Shown here: positions 34,695-43,131 of the stretch, piece by piece
Numbering within the stretch: position 1 is the first letter of the stretch
Layout of the letters: each line of letters starts with the position of its first letter
NCBI GenBank assembly: GCA_902364645.1
Contig: CABJEP010000013.1
Coordinates: forward strand, 26,962 to 71,957
Source of the DNA: Coriobacteriaceae bacterium
GTDB taxonomy: Bacteria > Actinomycetota > Coriobacteriia > Coriobacteriales > Coriobacteriaceae
Direction: 5' to 3'
Length of the DNA: 44,996 bases
Notes under the pieces: model-generated
What the model saw: only the letters and a program-made list of their open reading frames with translations
What the model was told of the DNA's origin: nothing
Databases searched by the model: none
Position numbers and translations under genes: made by a program

Positions 34695-36452
34695 TTACTC
34701 GGCATTCTCGACCTCATACGAATCCGCCTCGGCTGGCTCATCGTTTGTCTCTGCCGCAGCCCCGCGTGCCTCGTCAAACGCCGCCTTCATGGTCTTGTTG
34801 CCCCACGTGAGCTTGCGAATGGTAAGATCGTCGGCTTTCTTGTTGGCAAGGCGCAGATTGTTCTCGGAGGACAGCAACGCCTCCTTGGTTTTCTGCAGAT
34901 GGCTAATCGTCTTGTCGATCTCATCGATTGCCGTTTGGAACTTGCGGCTCGCGATCTCGTAGTTGCGGCCGAAATCGTTCTTGAACTTCTCCATCTTGGC
35001 TTCGAAGTTCGTGACATCGATATTCTGCTGCTTGTACTCCGCCAGCTCCTGCTTATAGCGAAGCGAACCCATGGCGGCATTGCGCAGCAGCGTAATGATG
35101 GGAATGAAGAACTGCGGGCGGATCACATACATCTTCTCGTAGCGATAGCTCACGTCCACGATTCCCGCGTTGTAAAGCTCGCTCTCGGGCTCGAGCAGCG
35201 TGCAGAGCACCGCGTACTCACAGCCTTTCTGGCGACGATCGTGATCGAGTTTCTTAAAGAAGTCCTCGTTTTTATGCTTGGTCGCGGTCTCGTCGTTCTC
35301 GTTTTTCATCTCGAACATAATCGAAATGACCTCGTTGCCGCTCGCGTCGCACTCACGGAAAATGAAGTCTCCCTTGGTGCCCTCGGATGCATCGTTATCT
35401 TTCTCGAAGTACGCATTGGGAAACGCCGTCATGCGCAGACGGTTAAACTCGGTCTCGCAGTGCTGCTCGAGCGACTCGCCCACCATCTTGGTGGACAGGC
35501 GAACCTTCATGTCCTTAAGGCGCTCAATCTCTTCATCCTTGTAGCGGATCAACTCGTCGCTCACGCGCTTGGCCTGCGCAAGCTCAAGCTCGTGGGCTGC
35601 CTTGGCCTGTTCCTCGCGAGAATCGCGCACCGCCAGCTCGCTCGTCAGTTTGGCACGTGCCTCATCGCGCTCTCGCTCCGCCGCGGCGACCGCCTCTGAC
35701 AGGTTCATTTTTGCCATCAGTTCCTGCTCGCGCAGCTGGGCACGCAGGCCCTCGGCCTCTTGCTCGGACTGAGCCTTTGCGGCGGAAAACTTCTCTTGCA
35801 CCTTCGCGCGATAGTCAGTAAGCGCGCGCTCGGCCTCGCTGCGAGCGGCATCGAGCTCACGCTGCGACTCTGCCGCGGCGGCGGCAAGCGCCATCTCCTG
35901 GGCCTTGTCCGCCGCGGCGATCCTGGCCTGCAGCTCGGCAATCTGAGCGTCGCGCGCGGACAGGTCGTTTTGAGCAGCATTGCGTGCCGCCGCTTCGGCA
36001 AGCCTGGCTTCATCATCTTTGCGCTCCAACTGCGCACGTAAATTGTCGATCTCGCGCTGAAGCTCGGCATTCTCCTTTTGAGCATCGGAACGGGCCTCAA
36101 CCGCCGCGCGCTGACTTGCACTCTCGCGCTCTGCGGCAGCGCTTTCGAGCTTGGCGCGCAGCTCGGCAAGCTCAGCGTCGCGCTTGGCAACCTCTTGTGC
36201 CAGCTGCTGAGCTGCAGCGTTCTTCTGCTCGACAAGCTGAGCGTCGCGCTGAGACTCTGCCTTTTGCAAAGCAGCCGTCGAGCGCGAGCGCTCAAGCTCC
36301 AGTGCCTGCTCGCCCTCGCGCTGGACCGCCTTCACGCGCTCATCCAGGTCGCGCGAAAACTCGGCATTGCGCACCTGCTTGACGATATCCGCATAACCGG
36401 ACGCATCGACCTTAAAAACTTCGCCGCAATGCGGGCACTTGATCTCGTTCAT
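34695..36452 (-). CDS. DUF2130 protein with long coiled coil and predicted nuclease core
   Basis: A 585-residue protein. It opens with a Zn-finger-like CPHCGEVF, then ~250 residues of Ala/Glu/Arg-rich coiled coil (about 30-310), then the DUF2130 domain. Within it, Asp362 in KGDFIFRE and Glu381-x-Lys383 in FEMKNE form a PD-(D/E)xK-like pattern, which suggests a nuclease fold, though the family has no established biochemical role. The following part ([40 protein letters not shown]) is conserved in the family. ATG 36452 has GAGGAGCTGCC upstream, identical to the leader of the HIRAN gene at 37739. It ends at the shared bidirectional terminator. Confidence 0.85.
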   Translation of the reverse strand: MNEIKCPHCGEVFKVDASGYADIVKQVRNAEFSRDLDERVKAVQREGEQALELERSRSTAALQKAESQRDAQLVEQKNAAAQQLAQEVAKRDAELAELRAKLESAAAERESASQRAAVEARSDAQKENAELQREIDNLRAQLERKDDEARLAEAAARNAAQNDLSARDAQIAELQARIAAADKAQEMALAAAAAESQRELDAARSEAERALTDYRAKVQEKFSAAKAQSEQEAEGLRAQLREQELMAKMNLSEAVAAAERERDEARAKLTSELAVRDSREEQAKAAHELELAQAKRVSDELIRYKDEEIERLKDMKVRLSTKMVGESLEQHCETEFNRLRMTAFPNAYFEKDNDASEGTKGDFIFRECDASGNEVISIMFEMKNENDETATKHKNEDFFKKLDHDRRQKGCEYAVLCTLLEPESELYNAGIVDVSYRYEKMYVIRPQFFIPIITLLRNAAMGSLRYKQELAEYKQQNIDVTNFEAKMEKFKNDFGRNYEIASRKFQTAIDEIDKTISHLQKTKEALLSSENNLRLANKKADDLTIRKLTWGNKTMKAAFDEARGAAAETNDEPAEADSYEVENAE

Positions 36453-36510
36453 GGCAGCTCCTCGATGGACGCAAATTTCAACCGCCTACACTCTACCGCG
36501 CCGCACGGAC

Positions 36511-36545
36511 AAAAAAGGCGCCGCTGCCATAATGGCAACGGCGCC
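36511..36545 (-). terminator. Terminator after the metallophosphoesterase gene
   Basis: GGCGCCG (36517-36523) pairs with CGGCGCC (36539-36545), with an inner TGCCA/TGGCA helix, and TTTTTT follows on the minus strand (36516-36511). A second, looser repeat (CCACGA 36553-36558 with TCGTGG 36589-36594) lies between it and the gene. Confidence 0.9.
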
Positions 36546-36602
36546 AGAACCACCACGAAGGTGGCTGCCCCCTTTGCGGTAGCTCGTGTCGTGGTTCGAG
36601 AA

Positions 36603-37148
36603 TTACAGTCCAAAAAAGCCGAGGATCTGATCACGGCTTACGGGCTTGTAGTCGTTGGCATCGAGGCCGACATCGTAGCGAAAAATGGGGCGCTCGCGAT
36701 CGCGGTTGCGTGCGTTGGTGCGGTCACCCCTGCTATGGATATGTCCGTGCAGCATGATGGCGCCGCGCGCCTTGCCATTCCAGCTGAGCATGGGGTAATG
36801 GCTCATCACCAGGCGATGACCCTTAGCGTAACCGGGAGCGACCTCCAGATAATCGCGCACCTCATCCCAAATCTGCGGTGCGTTCGGATCTTCCCAATCG
36901 CCGTCATGGTTACCGCGGATGAGCGTCACGTTCTTGCATTCGATACGCTCGCGCAGGTGCACGGCATCCGCTAGGGGCAAACGATAGGTAAAGTCTCCCA
37001 GGATGTAGAGACGGTCATCCGCAGCCACGCACTCATTGATGGCATCGATGACCTTGCGATTCATCTCCTCGACCGAGCCAAACGGCCGGTCCATGTCGTG
37101 CAAGATATTCGTATCGCCCAGGTGCAGGTCGGCGGTAAACCACATCAT
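36603..37148 (-). CDS. Calcineurin-like metallophosphoesterase
   Basis: A 181-residue cytosolic phosphoesterase with the dinuclear metal-binding signature: TADLHLGDTNI (Asp-x-His), LGDFTYR (Gly-Asp), GNHD, then SHYPM and HGHIHSRG (Gly-His-x-His). The family hydrolyses phosphodiesters of nucleotides or nucleic acids; the substrate is unknown. It begins with two ATGs (37148, 37145) and AGGA is placed eight bases before the first. A small acidic protein gene and a HIRAN gene precede it on the same strand, with gaps of 66 and 18 bp. Confidence 0.87.
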   Translation of the reverse strand: MMWFTADLHLGDTNILHDMDRPFGSVEEMNRKVIDAINECVAADDRLYILGDFTYRLPLADAVHLRERIECKNVTLIRGNHDGDWEDPNAPQIWDEVRDYLEVAPGYAKGHRLVMSHYPMLSWNGKARGAIMLHGHIHSRGDRTNARNRDRERPIFRYDVGLDANDYKPVSRDQILGFFGL

Positions 37149-37214
37149 CGTCTATGTCCTCATTTCGCAACGCGTCAAACTCGTGCTAAGTATACAGACA
37201 CAGCGATGCGTCGG

Positions 37215-37394
37215 TTAGCCAAAGAGCCCGCCGAACAGACCTCGGCGGTGTTTGTCTTTCTTTTTCGACGCGTCACCCTGGGCGTTCTTGTCCTGCCGCT
37301 TCTTCCGGTCCTGCTCTAGCTCATCATCGTCGAGCAGCATATCCCACTCAAACGGGTCGTCCGTCAGATCGAACAGGTCATCGCCATCAAACAT
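37215..37394 (-). CDS. 59-residue charged protein, unknown function
   Basis: A small protein with an acidic first half (MFDGDDLFDLTDDPFEWDML) and a basic second half (RKKRQDKNAQGDASKKKDKHRR) ending in GLFGGLFG. An in-frame ATG at 37406 exists, but ATG 37394 has GGAGG six bases upstream, so it is taken as the start. No domain recognised. It lies in the short same-strand run HIRAN - this gene - metallophosphoesterase, which suggests joint transcription. Confidence 0.6.
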   Translation of the reverse strand: MFDGDDLFDLTDDPFEWDMLLDDDELEQDRKKRQDKNAQGDASKKKDKHRRGLFGGLFG

Positions 37395-37412
37395 GACCGC
37401 CTCCATTGCCGA

Positions 37413-37739
37413 TTAGCGAGCATCCACCACATAGAGTCCAACGCGCACCTGATGCCACGGGCTGCGCTCGGGGGCAACCTGTTGCACACGGGCCTCAAAT
37501 ACGTACCCATGGCCGTAATACATCATCAAGGACAGCGGGCCGGCCTCGTTTCCCGGAACATAGCCGAGCTTGGTGTTGCCGTAGTAGATCGCAACCGCCT
37601 CGGGATCATGGGGATTATCGCGCTCGGCACACAGCGTCAGCTTATCGCCCGCTTTAAGATCGCCCAAGACCAAGGCGCCATCGGCATACTGAAATCCTGC
37701 AATATGAAACGACAAAAGAACACGTGAAGGCTCGTACAT
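37413..37739 (-). CDS. Stand-alone HIRAN-domain protein
   Basis: A 108-residue protein nearly filled by a HIRAN domain: FHIAGFQYADGALVL, KLTLCAERDNPHDPEAVAIY and KLGYVPGNEAGPLSLMM are typical. HIRAN domains recognise DNA 3' ends or stalled forks when fused to helicases or nucleases; here the domain stands alone. ATG 37739 has GAGGAG six bases before. Stop is 18 bp from the start of the 59-residue gene. A DNA-related role with the adjacent phosphoesterase is possible but not shown. Confidence 0.82.
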   Translation of the reverse strand: MYEPSRVLLSFHIAGFQYADGALVLGDLKAGDKLTLCAERDNPHDPEAVAIYYGNTKLGYVPGNEAGPLSLMMYYGHGYVFEARVQQVAPERSPWHQVRVGLYVVDAR

Positions 37740-37975
37740 GGCAGCTCCTCTACCGGCCGGAATACCCGGCGTTTAACCTTATTGAGAAGTCTACGGGCCC
37801 GTGCGGACACAAATTCATCCTGTCTGCGTCTTTCAATCGCTTGCCGCAACGCTTGCGCGACGGGACGCTTGCAGATAAGATAGGAACACGGATGGCACCC
37901 GTGGCAGCGGGTCTTGCCAACTCCGATACACGTTTTCATCGTGAGAAGTGGCCGTCTTCGCTTACGCGGGGGCGG

Positions 37976-38059
37976 CTATTTCATTCGGCCGATAAACAGG
38001 CCGAGTTCGATAGCCGCGATCAACAACGCCAATAACGAAATAACATCGCTTACGTTCAT
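37976..38059 (-). CDS. 27-residue hydrophobic peptide, type I toxin candidate
   Basis: The peptide reads MNVSDVISLLALLIAAIELG then LFIGRMK, one short membrane helix with a basic end. ATG 38059 has AAGGGA seven bases upstream. Size, polar start (MNxSD) and single helix recall holin-like type I toxins. After the stop, GCCG/CGGC arms (37957-37976) can form a hairpin. On the opposite strand a possible promoter (TTGCGC 37853, TAAGAT 37876, 17-bp spacing) points into the gene, as an antisense RNA would need. The remaining part of the 37740-38164 gap shows no larger gene. Confidence 0.5.
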   Translation of the reverse strand: MNVSDVISLLALLIAAIELGLFIGRMK

Positions 38060-38124
38060 ACCAAATCCCTTCTAAAGGGAGTTGGCCCATCCGTGCTCCA
38101 TAGCAGTAGTCTAACGCAAAATGT

Positions 38125-38154
38125 GGGTAATAGGAACACTTGTTCGTATTACCC
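38125..38154 (-). terminator. Palindrome after the aldehyde dehydrogenase gene
   Basis: GGGTAATA (38125-38132) and TATTACCC (38147-38154) flank an inner GAAC/GTTC helix, giving a nearly continuous 30-bp hairpin. It lies 11 bp after the aldehyde dehydrogenase stop; on the minus strand ACATTTTG follows. It may end that operon and isolate the small toxin-like gene. Confidence 0.6.
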
Positions 38155-38164
38155 GCGATCTTTT

Positions 38165-39544
38165 CTAATGCACAAACATACGCACGAACTTGTGCTTCCA
38201 GCTTGCGTAGGGCGCATACCGAAACGGCACGTCCAGCCAGGTTACCTTGTTCACGATGCTCTTCTTGTGGCTAAACGTATCGAAGCTCTCGCGGCCATGG
38301 TACTGGCCCATACCGCTCGCACCCATGCCGCCAAAGCCCATATGGCTCGTAGCCAGATGCATGATCGTGTCGTTGACGCAGCCGCCGCCAAAGGGCACGT
38401 AACGCACAAAGCGTTGCTGAGCCGCACGGTCCTGGCTAAAGATATACAGAGCTAGCGGCGTCGGACGATCCGCAATAAACGTCTCTGCCTCGTCTAGGCT
38501 CTCAAACGTCAGCACCGGCAAGATGGGGCCGAAAATCTCCTCCTGCATCACGGCGTCATCGGGGGCCACGCCGTCTAGGATCGTCGGCTCAATTTTGAGC
38601 GACGACTCGCGCGCGGTACCTCCCAGCACAACCTTATCGGGATCGATCAGCCCGCGCGCACGCGCAAAATGCTTGGCGTTGACGATGTGACCGTAATCCT
38701 CGTTGTCGAGCGGGTGCTCGCCAAACATACGACGGGCTTCCTCCTTGATGAGTCCCAGCAGCTCGTCGTGCACGCGCGTATCGACCAGCAGGTAGTCGGG
38801 CGCCACGCAGGTCTGCCCTACGTTGAGCCATTTACCAAAGGCGATACGCCGTGCCGCGACCTTCAAGTTTGCCGTCGCATCCACGATGCAGGGACTCTTG
38901 CCGCCCAGCTCAAGCGTCACGGGCGTGAGGTTTTTGCTCGCGCGCTCCATGACGAGCTTGCCGACCGGAACGCTACCGGTAAAGAAGATCTTGTCCCAGC
39001 ACTCATCGAGCAGCGCTTCGTTTTCGGCGCGGCCGCCCTCGACAACCGTCACCAGACGCGGATCAAATGCCTCTTCACAGATTTGCCTGAGCACCGCGCT
39101 CGATGCCGGAGCATATGCGCTCGGCTTGATGACCACGGTATTGCCCGCGGCAAGGGCGCCGGCAAGCGGTTCGAGCGTTAGCAAAAACGGGTAGTTCCAG
39201 GGCGCCATAATGAGCGTGACGCCATAGGGCACGGCTTGCGTTTTGCACACACTCACGGCGTTGGCGAGGTCACACGGACGCAGGCGCGGACGACTCCATC
39301 GAGCCACATGCGCAATCTGATGACGAATCTCGGAAAGCGATGTGCCGATCTCACACATATAGGCCTCGTCATGCGACTTTCCCAAATCGGTCTTGAGCGC
39401 ATGGGCGATATCGGTCTCGTGTGCCCGCACCGCCTCGCGCAGGCGCACGAGGGTGCGACGTCGAGCATCGACATCAAACGTGGCGTGCGTCTTAAAGTAG
39501 GCGCGCTGATCGCCGACGATGCACGCAATTTCCTCGGTGTTCAT
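38165..39544 (-). CDS. NAD(P)-dependent aldehyde dehydrogenase
   Basis: A 459-residue class 3-like aldehyde dehydrogenase that oxidises an aldehyde to the acid (or reduces in reverse with activation elsewhere). Motifs: MAPWNYPFLLTLEPLAGALAAG (cofactor helix), FTGSVPVGKLVM, LELGGKSPCIVD (catalytic Glu) and LNVGQTCVAPDYLL (catalytic Cys). The C-terminal region has EEIFGPILPVL and GGGCVNDTIMHLA. It resembles YwdH/fatty-aldehyde enzymes. ATG 39544 follows TAGGAGGGCCC. Only 8 bp separate it from the alcohol dehydrogenase gene, so the two form an operon; alcohol-aldehyde interconversion in fermentation is the likely role. Confidence 0.9.
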   Translation of the reverse strand: MNTEEIACIVGDQRAYFKTHATFDVDARRRTLVRLREAVRAHETDIAHALKTDLGKSHDEAYMCEIGTSLSEIRHQIAHVARWSRPRLRPCDLANAVSVCKTQAVPYGVTLIMAPWNYPFLLTLEPLAGALAAGNTVVIKPSAYAPASSAVLRQICEEAFDPRLVTVVEGGRAENEALLDECWDKIFFTGSVPVGKLVMERASKNLTPVTLELGGKSPCIVDATANLKVAARRIAFGKWLNVGQTCVAPDYLLVDTRVHDELLGLIKEEARRMFGEHPLDNEDYGHIVNAKHFARARGLIDPDKVVLGGTARESSLKIEPTILDGVAPDDAVMQEEIFGPILPVLTFESLDEAETFIADRPTPLALYIFSQDRAAQQRFVRYVPFGGGCVNDTIMHLATSHMGFGGMGASGMGQYHGRESFDTFSHKKSIVNKVTWLDVPFRYAPYASWKHKFVRMFVH

Positions 39545-39552
39545 GGGCCCTC

Positions 39553-40773
39553 CTAATTCTCGCCCTCAAACATACCACCCGCGACGACCTCGTACATACG
39601 CTCGAGCTCCAAACGGTCCATTAGAAGCGGAACGGGGTATAGCGGATTGGCCTCGGCATCGGCATGGGCCGCCATTTGCGGAATATCGGAGCGGCGAATA
39701 CCCGTCACATATTTGGGAATGCCCAAGGCGGCATTCATGCGGTCGACCCAATCGATAAAGGCCTCGGCCGCAAGACCGTCCTGCGCGTTAGCCGGCGCGA
39801 TACCGGCCATGCGAGCAAGATCGGCAAGCTTGGGGGCGGCGGCGTCACCATAAGCGCGAAGCATGTGCGGCAGGATGATCGCGTTGGCCAAACCGTGCGG
39901 AATTCCGTATCGGCCGCCCAGACTGTGCGCGATGGCATGCACATATCCGACATAGGAGCGGGTAAATGCAATACCCGCCTTATACGCCGCCGAAAGCATA
40001 TTGCGACGCGCACGCATGTCGTCGCCATGCTCATAGACCTCGAGCAAATTGTCGTGGATAAGCTGCACCGCCTGACGCGCCATCTTGCGCGTATAGGGCG
40101 TGGTGCTGCGGCCGATAAAGGCCTCGACGGCATGCGTCAGGGCATCCATGCCCGTCTGCCCCGTAATGGAGGCGGGCAGGCCGCGCGTAAACTCGGGGTC
40201 GTGCACCGCAAAGCGCGGGATAAGCACAAAGTCGTTAATGGGGTACTTGTAGTGCGTCTCGTCATCGGTAATTACTGCCGCAAGCGTGACCTCGCTTCCC
40301 GTACCTGCCGTGGTGGGAACGGCGATGAGCAGCGGCAGGCGACGATGAATCCGCAGCAGCCCGCGCATCTTGTTGATGGGCTTATTTGGCTGTGCGATGC
40401 GTGCGCCTACGCCCTTGGCGCAGTCCATGGCCGAACCGCCGCCAAAGCCGATAATGGCCTGGCAGGCGCTCTCGCGATACAGGGATGCCGCTTCCTCCAC
40501 GTTTGAGACCGTGGGGTTCGCACGCGTTTCGGCATAGACCGTAACGCCAATCCCCTGAGCCGTAAGCGCACGCTCGAGTGATGCCGTGAGTCCCAAACGA
40601 GCAATACCAGGGTCTGTCACGATAAGGACCTTCTGGATCGAGCGCTTTTGAAGCACCGCGGGCACATCCTCGGCATGCTCCAAAATGCGCGGCTCGGTAT
40701 AGGGCAGGATCGGCAATGCGATGCGAAAAACCGTCTGATATGTTCGGCACCAGGCACGACGGGCTAGATGCAT
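39553..40773 (-). CDS. Iron-containing alcohol dehydrogenase
   Basis: A 406-residue group III alcohol dehydrogenase. The NAD-binding motif GFGGGSAMDCAKGV, the TTAGTGSEVTLAAV stretch and the metal site (Asp and His in TGQTGMDALTHAVEAF; HAIAHSLGGRYGIPHGLANA) are intact. An N-terminal extension (MHLARRAWCRTYQTVFRIAL) is characteristic of a subfamily. It should interconvert alcohols and aldehydes with NAD(H). ATG 40773 has AAAGGAG eight bases upstream inside a small palindrome; an upstream in-frame start at 40842 is rejected. Two Rex-like sites (40791-40808, 40855-40872) suggest NADH/NAD control of this operon. Confidence 0.9.
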   Translation of the reverse strand: MHLARRAWCRTYQTVFRIALPILPYTEPRILEHAEDVPAVLQKRSIQKVLIVTDPGIARLGLTASLERALTAQGIGVTVYAETRANPTVSNVEEAASLYRESACQAIIGFGGGSAMDCAKGVGARIAQPNKPINKMRGLLRIHRRLPLLIAVPTTAGTGSEVTLAAVITDDETHYKYPINDFVLIPRFAVHDPEFTRGLPASITGQTGMDALTHAVEAFIGRSTTPYTRKMARQAVQLIHDNLLEVYEHGDDMRARRNMLSAAYKAGIAFTRSYVGYVHAIAHSLGGRYGIPHGLANAIILPHMLRAYGDAAAPKLADLARMAGIAPANAQDGLAAEAFIDWVDRMNAALGIPKYVTGIRRSDIPQMAAHADAEANPLYPVPLLMDRLELERMYEVVAGGMFEGEN

Positions 40774-40789
40774 AAAGGAGACTCCTTTA
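40774..40789 (-). promoter_or_regulatory. Palindrome enclosing the adh ribosome-binding site
   Basis: On the minus strand TAAAGGA-GTC-TCCTTTA forms a 7-bp hairpin that contains the Shine-Dalgarno sequence AAAGGAG and reaches the start codon. Folding would hide the site; a simple translational brake is possible. Confidence 0.45.
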
Positions 40790-40790
40790 T

Positions 40791-40808
40791 TTGTTGATAG
40801 GTCAACAT
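40791..40808. promoter_or_regulatory. Rex-like operator 1
   Basis: TTGTTGA-TAGG-TCAACAT resembles the Rex consensus TTGTTAA-nnnn-TTAACAA: 11 of 14 specified positions agree, and two of the three changes keep the palindrome. It is placed 18 bp before the alcohol dehydrogenase start. Confidence 0.55.
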
Positions 40809-40854
40809 TTGCTCGACCGATTGTACTCATCGGCGTCCGCATATGGCTTGCAAA

Positions 40855-40872
40855 TCGTTAATCAATCAACAT
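40855..40872. promoter_or_regulatory. Rex-like operator 2
   Basis: TCGTTAA-TCAA-TCAACAT shows the same 7-4-7 layout (11 of 14 consensus positions). It stands 64 bp from the first site, between the divergent alcohol dehydrogenase and rubrerythrin genes, and could affect either. Confidence 0.42.
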
Positions 40873-40888
40873 CTTCACATGCCGAAAA

Positions 40889-40916
40889 TTGTTTTATTAA
40901 AAATCATTCCTAATAG
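40889..40916 (+). promoter_or_regulatory. Promoter of the rubrerythrin gene
   Basis: TTGTTT (40889-40894) and TAATAG (40911-40916) are separated by 16 bp in an AT-rich stretch unusual for this genome. The leader of about 110 nt contains a 7-bp hairpin (CGTCCGG 40965-40971, CCGGACG 40989-40995). Confidence 0.5.
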
Positions 40917-41030
40917 GCTTCACATTCGGTCTCATTTATGGATAATAGAACTCGTCAAGACGCACGTCCGGAGAGGGCCCTTACGGGACCGGACGAGCGC
41001 ACCATCGCCATCGATCGAAAGGATCGAATC

Positions 41031-41591
41031 ATGAAGTTTGTTTGCCCCGTTTGCGGTTATGTGGAAGAGTTCGACGGCGACCAGCTGCCCGAGGATTTCA
41101 AGTGCCCCCAGTGCGGCGTTCCCGGCTCTCGCTTCCTGAAGCAGGAGGAGGGCCAGCTCGAGTGGGCTGCCGAGCACGTCGTGGGCGTCGCCAAGATGGA
41201 GGGCGTCTCCGAGGACATCGTTGCCGACCTGCGCGCCAACTTTGAGGGCGAGTGCTCCGAGGTCGGTATGTACCTGGCCATGGCTCGCGTTGCTCATCGC
41301 GAGGGTTATCCCGAGATCGGCCTGTACTGGGAGAAGGCCGCCCACGAGGAGGCCGAGCACGCCGCCAAGTTCGCCGAGCTCCTGGGCGAGGTCGTGACCG
41401 ACTCCACCAAGAAGAACCTCGAGATGCGCGTTGAGGCCGAGAACGGCGCCACCGCCGGCAAGACCGATCTTGCCAAGCGCGCCAAGGCCGCTGGCCTCGA
41501 TGCCATCCACGACACCGTGCACGAGATGGCTCGCGACGAGGCTCGCCACGGCAAGGCTTTCGCCGGTCTGCTCAAGCGCTACTTTGGCTAA
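41031..41591 (+). CDS. Reverse rubrerythrin (rubredoxin domain first)
   Basis: A 186-residue non-haem iron protein that reduces hydrogen peroxide (and perhaps O2) in anaerobes. The N-terminal rubredoxin domain has CPVCGY (Cys5, Cys8) and [11 protein letters not shown] (near residue 25). The ferritin-like diiron domain has Glu residues in [15 protein letters not shown], the EEAEHAAKF motif and DEARHGKAF. The domain order is the reverse of classic rubrerythrin. ATG 41031 follows GAAAGGATCGAATC. Very strong codon bias and a strong terminator suggest high expression. It diverges from the dehydrogenase operon. Confidence 0.93.
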   Translation: MKFVCPVCGYVEEFDGDQLPEDFKCPQCGVPGSRFLKQEEGQLEWAAEHVVGVAKMEGVSEDIVADLRANFEGECSEVGMYLAMARVAHREGYPEIGLYWEKAAHEEAEHAAKFAELLGEVVTDSTKKNLEMRVEAENGATAGKTDLAKRAKAAGLDAIHDTVHEMARDEARHGKAFAGLLKRYFG

Positions 41592-41626
41592 GCCAACCGC
41601 CTGAGACATAACCTCTAGCTTCATAA

Positions 41627-41655
41627 GGCCCGAACCGCATGGTTCGGGCCTTTTT
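41627..41655 (+). terminator. Terminator after rubrerythrin
   Basis: GGCCCGAACC (41627-41636), loop GCAT, and GGTTCGGGCC (41641-41650) are followed by TTTTT. It ends 8 bp from the stop of the convergent MocR gene. Confidence 0.95.
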
Positions 41656-41662
41656 CGTGGGC

Positions 41663-43078
41663 TTATTGCAGCTGTTCTTGAAGAACGATGAGCGAATGAG
41701 GGCTCAGGTCGTCGTATTGAATGAGAACGCGAGACGGCGCATTCTTAGTCAACGCCCGATCGGACGCCCATAGGCAATCGTCGATATCGATATAGGAAAT
41801 ACGGGAGTCAGCGAGAGCCTTCGCAAAGCTCTCCCCCGCATTATCCTTGGTCAGGACGACGGTGCAGTAAAGACCCGCGTCTGCGTACTCGATCGAGACC
41901 TCCCCCGCCGGAAATGCCTTCCGTACAAGCGCCGCCAGGCCATCGCGCGCCTCGCGAGCGCGCACGCGCACGCGATTCACATGTCGCTCGTAATCACCCG
42001 ATTCCAGCAAGCGAGCCAAAGCGACCTGGTCAACAGAACTCACCGACGATGCGTAAAAACCAAGGTTGCGCCTAAACCGTTCCATCAGCTCATCAGGCAG
42101 GACCATATACGCCAAACGCAGGGCCGACGACAGACTTTTTGAAAAGGTGTTGGTGTAGATGACCGATTGGGCGGCATCGATCGACGCGAGCGCGGGAATC
42201 GGCTTGCCGGCAAGGCGAAACTCACAATCAAAGTCATCTTCGATGAGATACCGGTCCGGCTGCTCGGCGGCCCAGCTCAGCAGGGCATAGCGATGCGCAA
42301 TGCTCGTCACAAGGCCGGTCGGATATTGGTGAGACGGCATCAGGTGAAGGACATCCGCCCCGGTTTTCTGCAGAGCACTCAAGTCCACGCCTTCACCGTC
42401 CAACGGGATATGACGCACTTCGCAACCCATAGCCTGATAGATGCGCGTCAGGAGCAGATAGCCCGGATCCTCAACGGCATACACCTTGTCGGCTCCAAGC
42501 AACTGAACCAACATGGTATCGAGCAACTGGGCGCCCGCACCGATAACGATGTTGTCGGGGTCGACATTCATGCCCCTTGTCCCACGCAAATGGTGAGCGA
42601 TAGCGCGTCGTAGCCGAGCGGTGCCCTGTGCCGGCGCGGTCGAAAAGATTTCACGTTCGTCTTCGGACGTCAGTGTCGCCCGTAGCGCGCTTTGCCAAAG
42701 CCGCGCCGCCTCCAAGGCGGAAGGAGAAAGCGCATCGAATCGCTCGACCTGTCCGTTGACATCATGCGCGCTGGGGCCCACGGAGGCGTCATCTCGGTCG
42801 ATGCCCTCCGCAGCCGAAGCCAAAACCGGTGCATCGGGAAGCTCGCACGCGTAGTAACCACGGCGCGGCTTTGAGCAAATATAACCCTCGGCAAGCAACT
42901 GGCTATATGCATTTTCGATTGTAATGACACTAATTCCCAGATGACTGGCAAAGGCGCGCTTAGACGGAAGATGCTCCCCCGCCGCAATACGTCCAGCTAC
43001 AATATCATCTCGAATTTGCTGGTAAACATACTCATAGAGCGATGCTTCGCCGCGGTTTTCCAAATTATAGTCAAGCAT
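41663..43078 (-). CDS. pdxR: MocR/PdxR-type GntR regulator with aminotransferase-like domain
   Basis: The N-terminal ~70 residues are a GntR winged helix (YQQIRDDIVAGRIAAGEHLPSKRAFASHLGISVITIENAYSQLLAEGYI). The rest resembles a fold-type I aminotransferase (residues ~110-470) with AVEDPGYLL, HLMPSHQYPTG, EDDFDCEF and NTFSKSLSSALRLAYMV, the Lys of FSK probably binding PLP. It lies divergently next to pdxST, so it is probably the PLP-sensing PdxR that controls vitamin B6 synthesis. ATG 43078 is preceded by AGGTGACAAACTC; a start at 43111 is an alternative (+11 residues). Confidence 0.9.
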   Translation of the reverse strand: MLDYNLENRGEASLYEYVYQQIRDDIVAGRIAAGEHLPSKRAFASHLGISVITIENAYSQLLAEGYICSKPRRGYYACELPDAPVLASAAEGIDRDDASVGPSAHDVNGQVERFDALSPSALEAARLWQSALRATLTSEDEREIFSTAPAQGTARLRRAIAHHLRGTRGMNVDPDNIVIGAGAQLLDTMLVQLLGADKVYAVEDPGYLLLTRIYQAMGCEVRHIPLDGEGVDLSALQKTGADVLHLMPSHQYPTGLVTSIAHRYALLSWAAEQPDRYLIEDDFDCEFRLAGKPIPALASIDAAQSVIYTNTFSKSLSSALRLAYMVLPDELMERFRRNLGFYASSVSSVDQVALARLLESGDYERHVNRVRVRAREARDGLAALVRKAFPAGEVSIEYADAGLYCTVVLTKDNAGESFAKALADSRISYIDIDDCLWASDRALTKNAPSRVLIQYDDLSPHSLIVLQEQLQ

Positions 43079-43089
43079 GAGTTTGTCAC

Positions 43090-43131
43090 CTGACCTTATC
43101 GAGTCATTCAATCTGGCATTAGTCTGACCTT
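43090..43131. promoter_or_regulatory. Direct repeats CTGACCTT between pdxR and pdxS
   Basis: CTGACCTT is found at 43090-43097 and 43124-43131, 34 bp apart. The second touches the pdxS -10. Direct repeats are typical operators for MocR/PdxR regulators, so these are the best binding-site candidates. Confidence 0.5.

Noticed and set aside
36541..36602. tRNA-like GGTTCGAG segment
   Set aside because: No acceptor stem or anticodon arm can be folded around it; the bases belong to a loose repeat after the metallophosphoesterase gene.
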